Shown here: positions 12,170-22,874 of the stretch, piece by piece
Position numbering within the stretch: position 1 is the first letter of the stretch
Layout of the letters: every line of letters begins with the position of its first letter
Notes under the pieces: model-generated
Told to the model about the DNA's origin: nothing
Databases searched by the model: none
What the model saw: only the letters and a program-made list of their open reading frames with translations
Program-made: the position numbers and the translations under genes
Assembly (NCBI GenBank): GCA_024349245.1
Contig: JALDNG010000081.1
Coordinates: 1,204,501 to 1,268,500, forward strand
Source of the DNA: Neodontobutis hainanensis
Lineage: Eukaryota > Chordata > Actinopteri > Gobiiformes > Odontobutidae
Length of the DNA stretch: 64,000 bases
Reading direction: 5' to 3'

Positions 12170-12196
12170 AAAGAAGAAGAAGAAGAAGAAGAAGAG
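12170..12196. repeat. (GAA)n short tandem repeat
   Basis: About 9 AGA/GAA units, lying just inside the putative intron downstream (minus strand) of the donor at 12206. Confidence 0.9.
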
Positions 12197-12206
12197 GAGT
12201 ACTCAC

Positions 12207-12255
12207 CATATTCAGGGAAGTCGATGTTAAATCCTCTCAGACATGTAACTTTCAT
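12207..12255 (-). CDS. Candidate first coding exon, unidentified protein (partial)
   Basis: On the minus strand an ATG at 12255-12253, with A at -3, opens 16 codons reading MKVTCLRGFNIDFPEY plus one base. It then meets ATG|GTGAGT, a close match to the vertebrate splice donor consensus, so the exon would end in phase 1. The frame stays open upstream of the ATG to a TAG near 12330. Because that TAG ends a T-rich tract (TTTTTTATCTAG), an internal exon beginning there is an alternative. The upstream 500 bp look like a promoter and 5' leader. I do not recognise the peptide and cannot name a family. No continuation exon was found toward lower coordinates, so the gene body would lie mostly outside the window. 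A chance ATG-donor pair remains quite possible. Confidence 0.3.
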
Positions 12256-12785
12256 AATACAACTCAACTCTGCTAGAAAGTCATTCGAATGGAGCTCGGT
12301 GGAAGAAGGTGAAACAGAGCGGAAAAGTAACTAGATAAAAAAAAAAGCCTTCCTTCAATCATGCACTAAACTCCTTGACATGTAATCTGTCAATAGTTTG
12401 TTGCTGAGATAATGCCGGCTGCCACGAGCAGATTTGATTGGCAGCTTCGGGTCTGGCCCCTCCTTCTTGTGGTTTGACGGGGGGTAGGTAAAAGACTACG
12501 TAGCCACCCCCTTCCCTTCCCCGTGCTCTCTCTTGCTCTGTCTGTGTCGCTGTCTCTCGGTCGCTGCCTTTCCTCTTCTCCTCGTGCTGCTCCGCTCTCG
12601 TACACACACACACTCACACACACGCGCGCACAGACCAGGCTGTTGGTGATGTTGTCTGAATAGGCTGATAGGAAATTATGGCAGAGGAACCGGGGCAGTT
12701 TTTTTTTTCCCTCCCTCAGTGGGCTGGCCTTTTCCATCTTTGTGGTCTTCTAGCCTTTCAACTCTCTTGGGGTGGAGCCTACTCT
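12256..12785 (-). promoter_or_regulatory. Candidate promoter and 5' leader of the minus-strand exon
   Basis: Read on the minus strand, this has a purine-rich GAGAGACAGCGACACAGACA-type leader with a higher CpG count than its surroundings. It also has a GCGCGC/(GT)n stretch (12602-12631) and GC-box-like CCACCCC near 12770. At least one very short upstream ORF (ATG ACT TTC TAG) precedes the candidate start. Such composition is common in fish 5' UTRs and CpG-rich promoters. No canonical TATA box on this strand sits at an obvious position; a TATATAAAG at 12859-12867 is on the plus strand. Confidence 0.35.
12602..12631. repeat. Imperfect (CA)n/(CG)n repeat
   Basis: Alternating CA interrupted by CT and ending in CGCGCG, inside the candidate leader. 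Confidence 0.85.
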
Positions 12786-12789
12786 GCCT

Positions 12790-14235
12790 CTATTCAAATG
12801 AGCAGGGACAACACTTTGAAAAAAAAGGTTTAGGAAGGAAAAGTGACATATTTTGAACTATATAAAGCGGGTATTAATGCAAGGTGAATTCAGAAATGTG
12901 TTGATGTTGTGTAGTTAAAGCTTCTTCACTTTTTCTTCTGATAGATCTCAAGTCTATTCTCATACTTTCACACTGAAAATTTGTGTGAAAAAAAGTAGGG
13001 TTCTGTGTCTTTCTCCAAACTAAGAGTGCACAGACCTCTCACAACTATGTCTTAGAGTAAACAAAAAATGAAATACAAGCCACTAACAATGTAACTAATG
13101 TTTAAAAGCCATATCTTTAGCTGTTGTAAATTGTTTTAAAGATGATAATAATAGTATGAAAAGTTGTTTCTGCCGGCATACGCTCTAGTTTCCCTTTCTC
13201 TGTGGCCGATAAGCTATCAGTTTTCATTGTAATTTCAGGTGAAATGATAAAGGACAGCCGTTACCAGGTGACAATGAATACTTTATAAGACAAACCCCTT
13301 ATTTGCCTGGCAGTTTCTTCCGCAGTGGCATGCAAAGCGCCTCTGGACCATTTGAACATAATGTGCACATACTGTAAACAAGGCTCTGTGTCAAGAATGT
13401 GGAATTTCTACAAAATAAAAATGGTTTTAAAGGTCACTACTGTCACAGCTTTTGTAAAAAAACGGGTTTATTACTGGTTATAGAAAAGAGGAAATAACAC
13501 CTTTATGGCTTAAATGATACACAGCCTTGGCTTCGGTTCCTGACTGTTGTTTGCAAAGTCCAAAGTATGCACATAAAACAGGTTTTGGTTGATTTGAAGT
13601 TATGATGACTCATTCAGGTTAATAATGGAGAAATAAGCCATGTCTCCTCCTTTTTTTAACTGCCATAAAGAAAAATGTCCTCAAAAGGGTTTATTTTATG
13701 TAAAGCCGCTGTCAATAGACCATCTTTATGACTGTTATAGATGTATACAGACGCCTGGGCACCTGTGCGAGGAAAACACACTTTCAGTTTCTTCTCGTCT
13801 TGTGATTACAAGATGAACAGATAAAAACGGTTCACATTATTGACCTGAAGTATAGTCCTGGCGGCACAGATCCTGAGAATCTCTGTGTGGCGCTCCCTTA
13901 AGTGTATTGGGTTCACTGGACTTTTCCTTCTTTCCTAGTATTTAGGCTATAGTTTCTGTGCACAACCACTAGAGCCCTCTGTAATACCAGGATGTGTACT
14001 TTTCTCCAAACTCACAGTTTGAAATGTTTTTCAACCTTATAAAAGTTGTGTCTTACCTTAAATGATTTACAGCAGGTTATCTAAGATGACAAAATAAGAG
14101 CATGCTCCATTGTCGTGTGACATTGTGATGCTTTGTTCTGTGTCGAGAGATAACAACAAAAAAAACCTATAGTATCTCTTAACTCGATATTAGGTTAAAC
14201 GTTTGGGTTTGCAGGGTAAAATCCATTCATTGTCC
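12790..14235. other. Non-coding stretch, nothing recognised
   Basis: AT-rich sequence with scattered stops in all frames. A TATATAAAG is present at 12859-12867 (plus strand) without a following exon. No transposon or RNA gene was seen. Confidence 0.5.
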
Positions 14236-14239
14236 ACAG

Positions 14240-15090
14240 GAGGGAGGTTTTCTGCTTCATGCATTACAGCCCTCTGGCCCTGGAGCTGCCATCTTTGAGG
14301 GCGAAACCATTACTTTTCAAAAGGATCTGTGGGGTTTTTCGTTTGAAGTGGTGAGTGGGTATTGTACGGTGCGTTGCGGGAGAATGTCCAGGGCAAGCTC
14401 AAAGTGCGTATGCGTGTGAGCGTTTGTGCGTGGGGGCCGTGCACGTGACATGGCGGGGGTACATCAGTCAAAGGGCCGCCGGGGCCAGACGTTTGGCTCG
14501 CCCCTGACAGTGCGCTCCAGGAGGGGCTGGTCTGGTGCAGGGCCTACTCCCGAGTCCCTCCATTCCTCAGGACAAAAGCAAGGGCCCAGTTGAAAGATGT
14601 GAATTCAGCGGCTTTTGTGCCCAAAGCCTAGAGACATGCAGAGTGAGAAATCTGACCTTTGCCGAGAGTCAGATTGTGTTTTTGAAGCCCTCTTGCTGTC
14701 TCTGGCAGTTCAGGGCAATGGGAAGAGATGGAGTGGGCGCAGGCAGCATGGGGCGTGGGGCAAGGGGGGCGGAGGTCTGTCCTGACGGGTGGAGTTTACA
14801 GGTGGGGGGTGATAGGCATGAAACTCTCACTCAACTAAAGATCAAGTTTATTGTAGAGACCCGCCGCTGCCCAGGTGGCAATGACTTTGATGTGGGGCAT
14901 CACTCAAACCTTTTTCAAATGGAAATTGAAAAGCTGAATGTAACCAAATGTGTAGAGAATATTTGTCATTACCGGACACACAGTAAAAAAACTAAATGTT
15001 CTAGAAAGGCCGACCACCTGGTGCAGTTGGGTAAAGTGAAAGTGACTTATTTAGGCCCACAAAACCATCCCCAGAAAGATGGCTAACTAG
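14240..15090. promoter_or_regulatory. GC/CpG-richer candidate regulatory block
   Basis: CpG density rises between 14340 and 14530, and a GCACGTGAC E-box core lies at 14442-14447. The block is repeat-free and strikingly complex. It carries the longest open frame of the window (plus, 14535-15086, 183 codons), whose translation has no recognisable domain, low-complexity Gly/Arg patches and no splice-site support. I regard the frame as a by-product of the GC-rich composition. Candidate enhancer or CpG-rich regulatory element. Confidence 0.35.
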
Positions 15091-15157
15091 GTTGGCTGTT
15101 TTTCTCCCCTCATTTCTCCAGATAAGACATACTGTATGACTGAGACAAAAGGATAAT

Positions 15158-15362
15158 GGACAGTGGCTCAGTGGTGGAGCGGTTGTCCCTCAACCAGAAG
15201 GTTGGTGGATCGATTCCTGTTCTCCCACAGTTCATTCTGTTGTTGTGTCCTTAGGCAAGACACTTAACCCACTTTGCCCCCAGTGGTGTTCCAGCAGCAC
15301 TGAAGCTGAAGCTTAATATATATAATAATAAAAGCGTCAGTTGAATAAAATGTAAATGTAGT
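15158..15362 (+). mobile_element. tRNA-derived SINE copy 1
   Basis: The head carries a pol III A box (TGGCTCAGTGG, 15164-15174) and, about 33 bp on, a B-box-like GGATCGATTCC (one mismatch to GGTTCGANTCC). Next come a core containing GTGTCCTTAGGCAAGACACT and a tail with AAAAGCGTCAGTTGAATAAA and an ATGTAAATGTA repeat. The organisation is tRNA-related head, core and short repeated tail, and the wording matches repeats I associate with teleost genomes. The family name is uncertain. A free tRNA gene is ruled out because no cloverleaf can be completed. Confidence 0.7.
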
Positions 15363-15364
15363 AC

Positions 15365-16185
15365 TGACAGTGGCCAGTTGGTGATTTAATGACTTAATGA
15401 AAACCAATTCAATATTGTCTGTTTCCACCATTAAGATCTGTGAATGTGCAGTTCTAACGTTACATCTTGTTGAATAAAGCCAGGGGGGTTTGCTGCTATG
15501 TTCAGTCATTAGTTTCAGTAGTTATAGTTTCATTATTAAAGAAGGGATTTATCACAGTGTTGTGATTGGCCACTATTTAAAAAATTGATTTGTTAAAAGA
15601 TCCATGATGCTACTGAACGTGTTTTGTTAGTTTCTGGACAATTCTTTGGCTAAATATTGATGCCAAACTTACAAAATCTGTTGCAAAATCAAACAGTATT
15701 CTTGTACAAACACACGCACGGACAAAGTTTGCGTTTTATTCCTCCAGATATTCACTGTCATGTTGTTGTCAAATTGGCAGGAAATTGAATGAGTAAAAGC
15801 TTAATTCTGAAGCAGAGGCTTTTAAGTGGGATTCAACCAGAGTTCACTGTGGTGTTATTGTAGGTTCTCTGTGATGCGGGATATTATTCCCTCTCACGTC
15901 TGTTTATATTACATTATATATTTATTTTTAAGCAGAGAAGGGGCTGAATATTAAACTTACACACACCATTATAGGCAGAACAATGATGACGGCAATATTG
16001 TGCTTCTTGATGATCACCGTTTGCATCATTCACCGCGACGATTCTTCACAATCTCATTTGATTTTCATAATTGCTGCAGAGAATATACACAATGCACAAA
16101 CTGAAATCTCACACTTGAACCAATTAACATGGCGTTTGTATGAGGTGTAAGGTATATTTGTATGTCAACATGCTTTTTTTTAATT
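15365..16185. other. AT-rich non-coding stretch
   Basis: No gene, splice-bounded exon or transposon terminus was recognised. The sequence becomes more complex toward 15960-16060, where it may grade into the next block. Confidence 0.45.
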
Positions 16186-16189
16186 TGTT

Positions 16190-17140
16190 CTCTCTTTATA
16201 ATATCACATGAGTTATGATGCCGCGTGCTGGTCGGCGGCAGAGCACTGAGAGCAGAGATTTTGTAGATAGAATAGGCCTATGTTTTTGAGTCATACATTT
16301 TTCTTGACACTGCTTTCATCCCCCGGCCGTAATCATCATATCTCTCCCATTGCTCTCCCGGATGCAGACATCCATAATGCAATCTTCCTAATTTTGATCC
16401 CTCGCAATCTGGTTTTTAAAAGGGAGGGGAAAAAAGGGGGACATATTTCTGAAGGCTCACGCCGTAATCATTTTAGACAGATAGCCTTTCCCATCGCAGA
16501 TGAGCAAATATTTGTAAACCGGCTATCTAATGGAAAATTAGAGTGAAATTAGAGTGAAATTCATGACAGTGAAATCCGATTATCTGTAATTCTATTATGC
16601 CATCTTAGCCCACACAGCATATTTTTGTAGAGTTTTTTCCATAAATACCTATGCCAGGGGTCCTGCTAATCAAATAAAATTGAAATTCATCTTCCCATTA
16701 AATTCAATTAGCTGCAATTTCTAAACCCTAACAAAGATTTTAATTACTAAATTATAAAATTCTCCCTAGCCAAATTGGGGAGAGAAAAAGTGCATCCCCT
16801 GCATCTGAAAAACAAACCCATGAAAGGAAATTGTTGATCAAAAAAGATATCCAGGGGAAAATAACATTAGGGAGAGCACTGGGGCCCTTATTCAGCGAGT
16901 CTGGGCGGAGAGTGACGTGTGCCAAGCGCTCGGCTCCTGGGCCGGAGGAAATGAACTTAGCCGAGGTTCTCTCTGTCTCTAAATGTCTGCCCTCAGAGTT
17001 ATTATGGTGTAATTGACTAATTGACACCTTAATTTCATTTATGGGGCTCCTGTGTTCATAAAGCAACCTCTGGGTGGGGCAGTGGTCTTGAGCGGAAGCT
17101 GGGAAGTCAACATGCAGGACGCCAGGTAGGCCCTAAGGCC
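16190..17140. promoter_or_regulatory. Strong candidate conserved non-coding element (about 0.95 kb)
   Basis: Long complex block with repeated GTAATCAT (16330 and 16464 areas), CAATTAGCTGC and many TAAT cores. It holds an 11-bp tandem duplication (ATTAGAGTGAA twice, 16537-16558) and a paired AATTGAC motif inside GGTGT/ACACC arms (17006-17028). Frames here are short and mutually inconsistent. The texture resembles deeply conserved elements near developmental transcription-factor genes, but the target gene cannot be inferred from this window. Confidence 0.45.
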
Positions 17141-17144
17141 TTCG

Positions 17145-18425
17145 GTCTTCCTGTCCTCGGCAGATGATTATGCATTTGATAATGAAATGGTCAGGAAGAA
17201 CATACTGACTTAGCAGAGGCTTAAGAGCATCTTACTTGTATGTTTAAATCCCTCTGATACATGCTGATAGCTAATAACCATGCATGTCCAGCCTCACAAT
17301 CTGTCGCTGTGAAAGCAAATGACCTCCTTCAAGGACTGTGAGATTTTTACATTTCAAAAGCGGCTTATGGTAGTTTGTTAACCTCATAAGTGACTGTGCA
17401 AATGCTGCATTTTTAAATCCCAGGTTAGTCTTATTCTCTACTAATAGATTTACCAAATGTGGCCCAAGTGCCAATAGCTTGGTCCAATAGTGGTTTGAAA
17501 TAGGTCTGTGTTTTATTCATCACTAAAGGCAATCTGTAATAGAGAATGGACCAAGTGACTAATTATCATTCCAAAAGTCTAACTCATGTATTAAAAAATA
17601 TTATTACATACATAAAATGACTACATGTTATTCTTTTGCATAGAGACCGTAAGAAAACAAATGAAGCAGAAAATAACTAGAGCAGTATATGCCAATTTTC
17701 ATAAACTTTTGTGTTCAGTGGAGAAGATGATGTACTGCCAGTGTCCACTTGGTTTATTATTTGTACTTTAAGACAATCCAACCTGTCCCTCCTTGAGCAG
17801 CCACATATTGATATTGCATTGTTTCATTTACATACAATCCAGATGCAGGAGCCAGGAGGCAGTGCTGCTAATGTTCGGTAGGGGTCAGTTTACTAATAAG
17901 ACAGCTCAAGGGTCTCAGGTCAGCCACCAGGTCTATTTCCCAGCCACCCCCTGCTCCTGACCAGTGGGCCAGTAAAATAACAGCTCAGCACCCTCTGCAG
18001 ACTACAAAGCTCCCTGTGAAAAGGCACCTGCTGCTGTTTAGCCCCTCTGGCAGCTCACTCTGTCTGCCTAAAGGACAAGTAGAAGAGAAAGACTGACTGG
18101 GAAATGATGAATTATTTAAGTATGATGTCTAATTGTTTCAAGGCAGACATCTTGTTTCTGGAAGGTAAAAGCTTGGGGCTGGGGGTGGGTGTAAACGCGA
18201 GGAACGGTGTCTTTGTGAAGAGGTCTGTCTACTGTGTAATGCACGTAGTCTCATCGTTGAAGTGGCTGGTAAATATGACCAAACTGAAACTTTAATCTGC
18301 TTTTTCCACACCCAAGCTGGCTGGGTATTAGCGATAATCTTTTTTGTGTGTCATATGGTTGGAGATATAGATGGAGCTAATTTTTTAGAGACAAATCTGA
18401 TATTTGTCAACTGGTTGGAAAAAAC
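17145..18425. other. Non-coding stretch, nothing recognised
   Basis: Mixed composition without convincing exon, repeat family or RNA gene. The 17800-18080 segment is slightly richer in CAG/CTG words and could be functional, but nothing specific supports this. Confidence 0.45.
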
Positions 18426-18429
18426 CTAG

Positions 18430-18600
18430 GGATTTTCTCCTAATCCTCCCTCGGATGTGGAGGCGCGTTAACAGCAAAATGCAGATGGTGTTCTGCGCAC
18501 GGAGAGTACCCAGCACTCAGCGCGGTGCATACGGAGCGGCGCGGGCCAGCCTCGCAGGGCTCAACACAACCTGCACACAGAGACCCCCCCCCCCCTTCAC
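18430..18600. promoter_or_regulatory. Small CpG cluster ending in poly-C
   Basis: The sequence includes GGCGCGTTAAC, GCGCGGTGC and GGAGCGGCGCGGGCC within about 110 bp, much denser in CpG than the flanks, and ends in C12 (18584-18595). Overlapping frames on both strands have no known motif. It could be a small promoter or an element preserved from CpG decay. Confidence 0.25.
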
Positions 18601-18604
18601 AACC

Positions 18605-20165
18605 CCCGTCTTCAATTAGCAAGACACTTATGAAAGCAGCATTAGTTTATTTCAAAGCGCAAAGTTTGCACAAAACATTTCTTTTTTTTTTTTTTTATAT
18701 AACATCCTTACTTCTGGGCTGTCTTCATCAAATATTCAGTTGCAACTCAATTCCAATAAGCAAAAGAAAACTAATTATAAATAAAAACAGGGCATAAATC
18801 TTTCAGGATCCTAATTCTAACTTTCCCTCCGAGTGTTTGTGTCTTTATTTTGTCACATTAAGCACTTTTTCTTTCCGTTCCCACTGCTAGGCGTGGTGGA
18901 TTTGATGCTGGTGGAAACAGCCCTATAGTCTTGTCTTCTTTTGTTTTGGAACACAGTTTATTTTGTGGTGTCACAGCTTTTATTCACAATTATCACTTGT
19001 GTAACTTCTGGTTTTCTTTTATGAGACACAGAACAATAAACTTATGATGTTCTTTTTTGGGTTGCAGTGGGATTGGTGTTTGTCTGCCCATTGTGAAGAA
19101 GTACCATATCACCACAGCCAAAGACACAAAACTGTCCTCATTGATATATCTTACTCTTTTATTTTGAGAAGTCTTTTGCACTGTCCTTTTTAGCACCAGA
19201 ATGCAACATGACAGAGCACTTTTGGATGCATTCCTCAGCTGCTTTGTGGCTCGGTATTACATTTGACATTGTATTGAGAGTCATTCGGTGCCCTTTCAGC
19301 AACATCAGGTCAAACATATTCAGTGGCAGCTCGAAGCTGAATAAAGACCAAAAACACACACGACAGGAACATATGGTGTTCTGACTAAGGTTGCACCGGT
19401 CTAGCATGGTATCAGAACTCACATTTATCATTTCAGACAACCTCATGACACAGATCCTTCTCTAGTTTTAATAACAATCTTAGACCTGTTTTAAATCACT
19501 TTATATATTTTGTGAAATTGTGTCATATTCCCAGACAATTAACCATAAAGATGTCACACTTGCGCACAGAGAATTACAGTAGAGCTCATTATTCTGTGGC
19601 CAGGCTTAAGGGAGTGTACTTTTTAATCAATTATTGAACACATAACGCCACTTGTGCTAATGCTGACAGTTTGGGACTGAGCCATCACTGTCACAATGTA
19701 AGTGCAATCAAAATTATATAAAACAACCAAACATACAGACACTGTAAAAATGCACTCACTGCATGCATTTAGTAACATACAGTAGAAGAGCTTTGAAAAT
19801 ACAAATAGAACAACATTTGGTTGCACTTGACATGAACTGCAACAGCACAAGGTCCAGTAACTATGGATTTGTAAAACTACAACCAGACAGAAGCAGCCAA
19901 CACCAGATTGTTCAATTTTTTTCTTATTCTGTGAAATGAGTTAGGAGTTCAGTCAGTTGTCAAAAGTCTGGGCCGTGGCTTGTAAAGGGCAGTTTTAATT
20001 TGTGTTTTTAGTTGTTAAAGCTTTTATTGTATTTGTGTGGCTACAAGCTCTGAGGCTAAGTAGATGTTTTAAAGAAATAATAGCTGCTGTAACTAAACAG
20101 ATAACAAGGCACTAACGTCACATCCTTTGAGATTTGAGCTGAAAACCTTGAACAAAAATGTTGCT
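18605..20165. other. AT-rich non-coding stretch
   Basis: A T-rich tract lies at 18680-18696. No gene, RNA or transposon signature was recognised. Confidence 0.5.
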
Positions 20166-20176
20166 TGAGGCCGCTA

Positions 20177-20207
20177 TGACGTCAGTAATAGTATTTTAAA
20201 ATACTAT
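20177..20207. promoter_or_regulatory. Perfect CRE next to a 20-bp palindrome
   Basis: TGACGTCA (20177-20184), the full CREB/ATF consensus, is followed after 3 bp by a 20-bp perfect palindrome (20188-20207, half ATAGTATTTT). The CRE match is exact, but one such site per window is expected by chance. Confidence 0.3.
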
Positions 20208-20209
20208 AA

Positions 20210-21300
20210 AAAAAAGACTGGGCAATAAACATGTTCAAATGAAATGTTAATAAACAACTTTAAAGCACAGATACTTCACTTGGTAATAATAGACTTCTCT
20301 ATTTTACAGTGTAGCATAGTGTCCTTAAATGTCCTTAAATAAACTGATTTAAGTAAAAGTAGTATGTAAAATGTGACATAGAAAAGCAACAGGCAAAGAA
20401 GCTGTATCTGCTTATATCTGCAGTGTGTGTGTTTGTTGGGCACAAAATAGAGTTGACTTTTATTGATTAGCCATAGTAGAAAAAGTTGACATTATATACA
20501 CTATGAAATTCAGCATTTTTTTAACCTTCAGCATTGCTTGTCATTCGCCTGTTTAAATAAATATATAAACACAGCAGCAGGAAGAGAAGGGAAGAGAAAA
20601 AAAAATCACTAAAGCTCTTTTGCTGTAATTGGCTGAATAGCAAGGGCAGCAGAAAATTTACAGGCAGACAACAGTGTGAAGGGGACTCGGTCACAGTGCA
20701 AAACTAAGCCCTCAGCAGCAGCCAGGGAGTAAGCAGTCATCGAGGTGCTGTCTACTGTGTCTTAACCAGCGTGAGCCACTTCTCTCTGGGTCTAGCTCTG
20801 CTGGTAAGCTGCAGATCACAGTCCATTTTCTGGACAAGTTAAGTAAATAGCCAGAGCAGGCGTGCAGAAGACAGTGACAGGGAAAAAGAAATCCCTCAAA
20901 GTCACAGTGGTGACACTCAACTAAATCCAATCAAACTGAGGAAGGAGAAGCAGGGAGGAAGATATCCTCTTTACTGCCCCGTGTTTGTGTGTGCGTCCAA
21001 CAGCATTGATGCAATAACACCTCATTCAGTGTTTAGCCCTTCTCAAAGGACAGGCAGGGATAACACTTTAAACCCTGTGGCTTTATCTCCTGCAGATTTT
21101 CCATAAAATGCCAAGCCAGGGAGCTGAGGCCATGTGACTACCATGTAGGTCAGGGCAGAGGGGGGTAAAGAGGCAGGGAGGGGCGGGGGAGCTCACAGGT
21201 TTTCTAATGGAACTGTTAAAAATAGCAAGTGATAAACAAATTAAACCAATTAAGATTGTGTCTGGATCAGTTGCTGAATGGAGATTAATAATCCAAACAT
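20210..21300. other. Non-coding stretch with a short tandem duplication
   Basis: A 10-bp tandem duplication (GTCCTTAAAT twice, 20321-20340) is present. No exon or RNA gene was seen. Confidence 0.5.
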
Positions 21301-21454
21301 CAGAGGTGGATATAAGAGTAAATCTGTACTTCATTACTCGAGTAGAAGTAAAAATGAGTAAAAATACAACCCACGTACTGATTTACGTTTGATTTAATGG
21401 ACAAGGAAGTCAAGCCTTTTTTCATAACAGTACTTAAGTAAATGTCCACCCCAC
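21301..21454 (+). mobile_element. hAT-like MITE
   Basis: It starts CAGAGGTGGA and ends near TCCACCCCAC; the termini are inverted with 7 of 10 matches. The interior has the CTCGAGTAGAAGTAAAAA and GTACTTAAGTAAA words typical of short non-autonomous hAT-type elements in fish. It has no coding capacity. The exact 3' end and the target-site duplication are not clear, suggesting an old copy. Confidence 0.55.
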
Positions 21455-22785
21455 TCAACATAAGGTCACTACAGGTAAATGAGTTTTTGAAATGTGTTTA
21501 AATCAACTCCAAAAGCATCAACTCAGTGCACCACAGAACTCTGAATTATCGTTCACACTGAAAGCTCCTTGGGGTATTATAAGGCAAACCTTCTGTCTGT
21601 GTTTGACCCAAGCCAAATGTTGCTGAGAGTTAGATTTTTAAGAAAATGTTGCATAATGTAAAGTAAATGCTACAAATATTTTGAAGAAATAATGTGCTCT
21701 AGCTGTAGTGTCAATAATGAGAATCCAGGAGTAGAACAATGTCCAAATTCCATGCTGGATTTGGATCATATTTCTGCATGTAAATGAGAACCTGAGCAAG
21801 ATATCCATACTCCATATGTTCTGCCAATAACCTACACTACATCCACACATGAGCCATGTTATATACGACAGTCCAGCAGACCCTGAACTGGTAAAATGTT
21901 TTAGACAAACATCACTGTATTTTATAGCCAATCTAATAAAGGCAAATTCATTTTTATAGAATATTCTATTGATTGTAACAGCACTTTATTACATTAATTG
22001 GCCAGTTTCACTTACTTTATCCAAGGTGATACTATTACCTGTAATTGTGCAAGCCACTAATAAACCTACAAGTACAATCCGCTTTAACCTTAATAAAGTT
22101 ATTTTTGAGTGTGACATGTGATAACACTGTCTACAAATATCTCTTATGCATATCACACACACACCTCCAACCAGCTACCCTCCTGTTCAGGGGAAGTAAC
22201 AGCCACATTTCTTGCCTCTAAAACATGGTTTTATGAAAGCATTTTTCACTGAACTGGTTGATCATTATCCCTGACATTTTCAGAATACCAGGGATCTGTC
22301 AATATCTGAAGCTCAATGGGCTTGTATAATTGAACTAAAGGCCCTTAGTTTCCATATGCTCAGGGCACACAGGCTCCCAGTGGAATACCAGTGGCGCTTG
22401 ATGGAAGACAAAAGACAGACAGGATTAGGCTTTGTGCTGTTGACTGACCTTGACCCATTTTGTGACCCATGTCCTCACTCAAACACAAACATTTATTTGG
22501 ATCCATTTATTTTAGAAATAAAAGTCAGGGTAAAGTGGCAAAAGATGGACCTAAACAGCCACTGTGCCCCATTTTGATAACTACATTTTATATTAAAAAC
22601 AACTGACTCGCTGTGTGTAACCTGGCCCCAGTCAAACTCAAAGGCACTATCGCTCTGAAAATAATATTGATCAAATCTATCCATGCATAAGAGCTTGTTT
22701 CAATTGATTTTTCCTCTTTGAGCAGAAAAAAAATATAATAGAGTTGATATGAAAAACAGGGTGTTTGGCTTTAATTCATCAAATC
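21455..22785. other. AT-rich non-coding stretch
   Basis: No recognisable gene or repeat family; short open frames only. Confidence 0.5.
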
Positions 22786-22789
22786 AGCC

Positions 22790-22870
22790 CAGATAATGTT
22801 TGCTGTTGCCACGGAAACATGATGACAGTGTTGCCTGTTTTTCAATCAATGACTTTAATGCATTTAGTGT
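22790..22870. promoter_or_regulatory. RFX-type X-box with flanking complex sequence
   Basis: GTTGCCACGGAAAC at 22805-22818 matches the X-box architecture (GTNRCC, two-base spacer, RGYAAC with one mismatch). X-boxes are bound by RFX factors, for example in ciliary and neuronal genes. Occupancy is unknown. Confidence 0.3.
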
Positions 22871-22874
22871 TTAC

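Noticed and set aside
12098..12334. Plus-strand Glu-rich frame
   Set aside because: The Glu run is the translation of the (GAA)n repeat; the minus-strand exon reading is better supported.
14535..15086. 183-codon plus-strand open frame as a protein gene
   Set aside because: No domain, low-complexity Gly/Arg patches, no splice or promoter support, and it lies in a GC-richer block where long frames arise by chance.
15158..15230. Free-standing tRNA gene
   Set aside because: A and B boxes are present, but no acceptor or anticodon stem can be completed and SINE core and tail follow.
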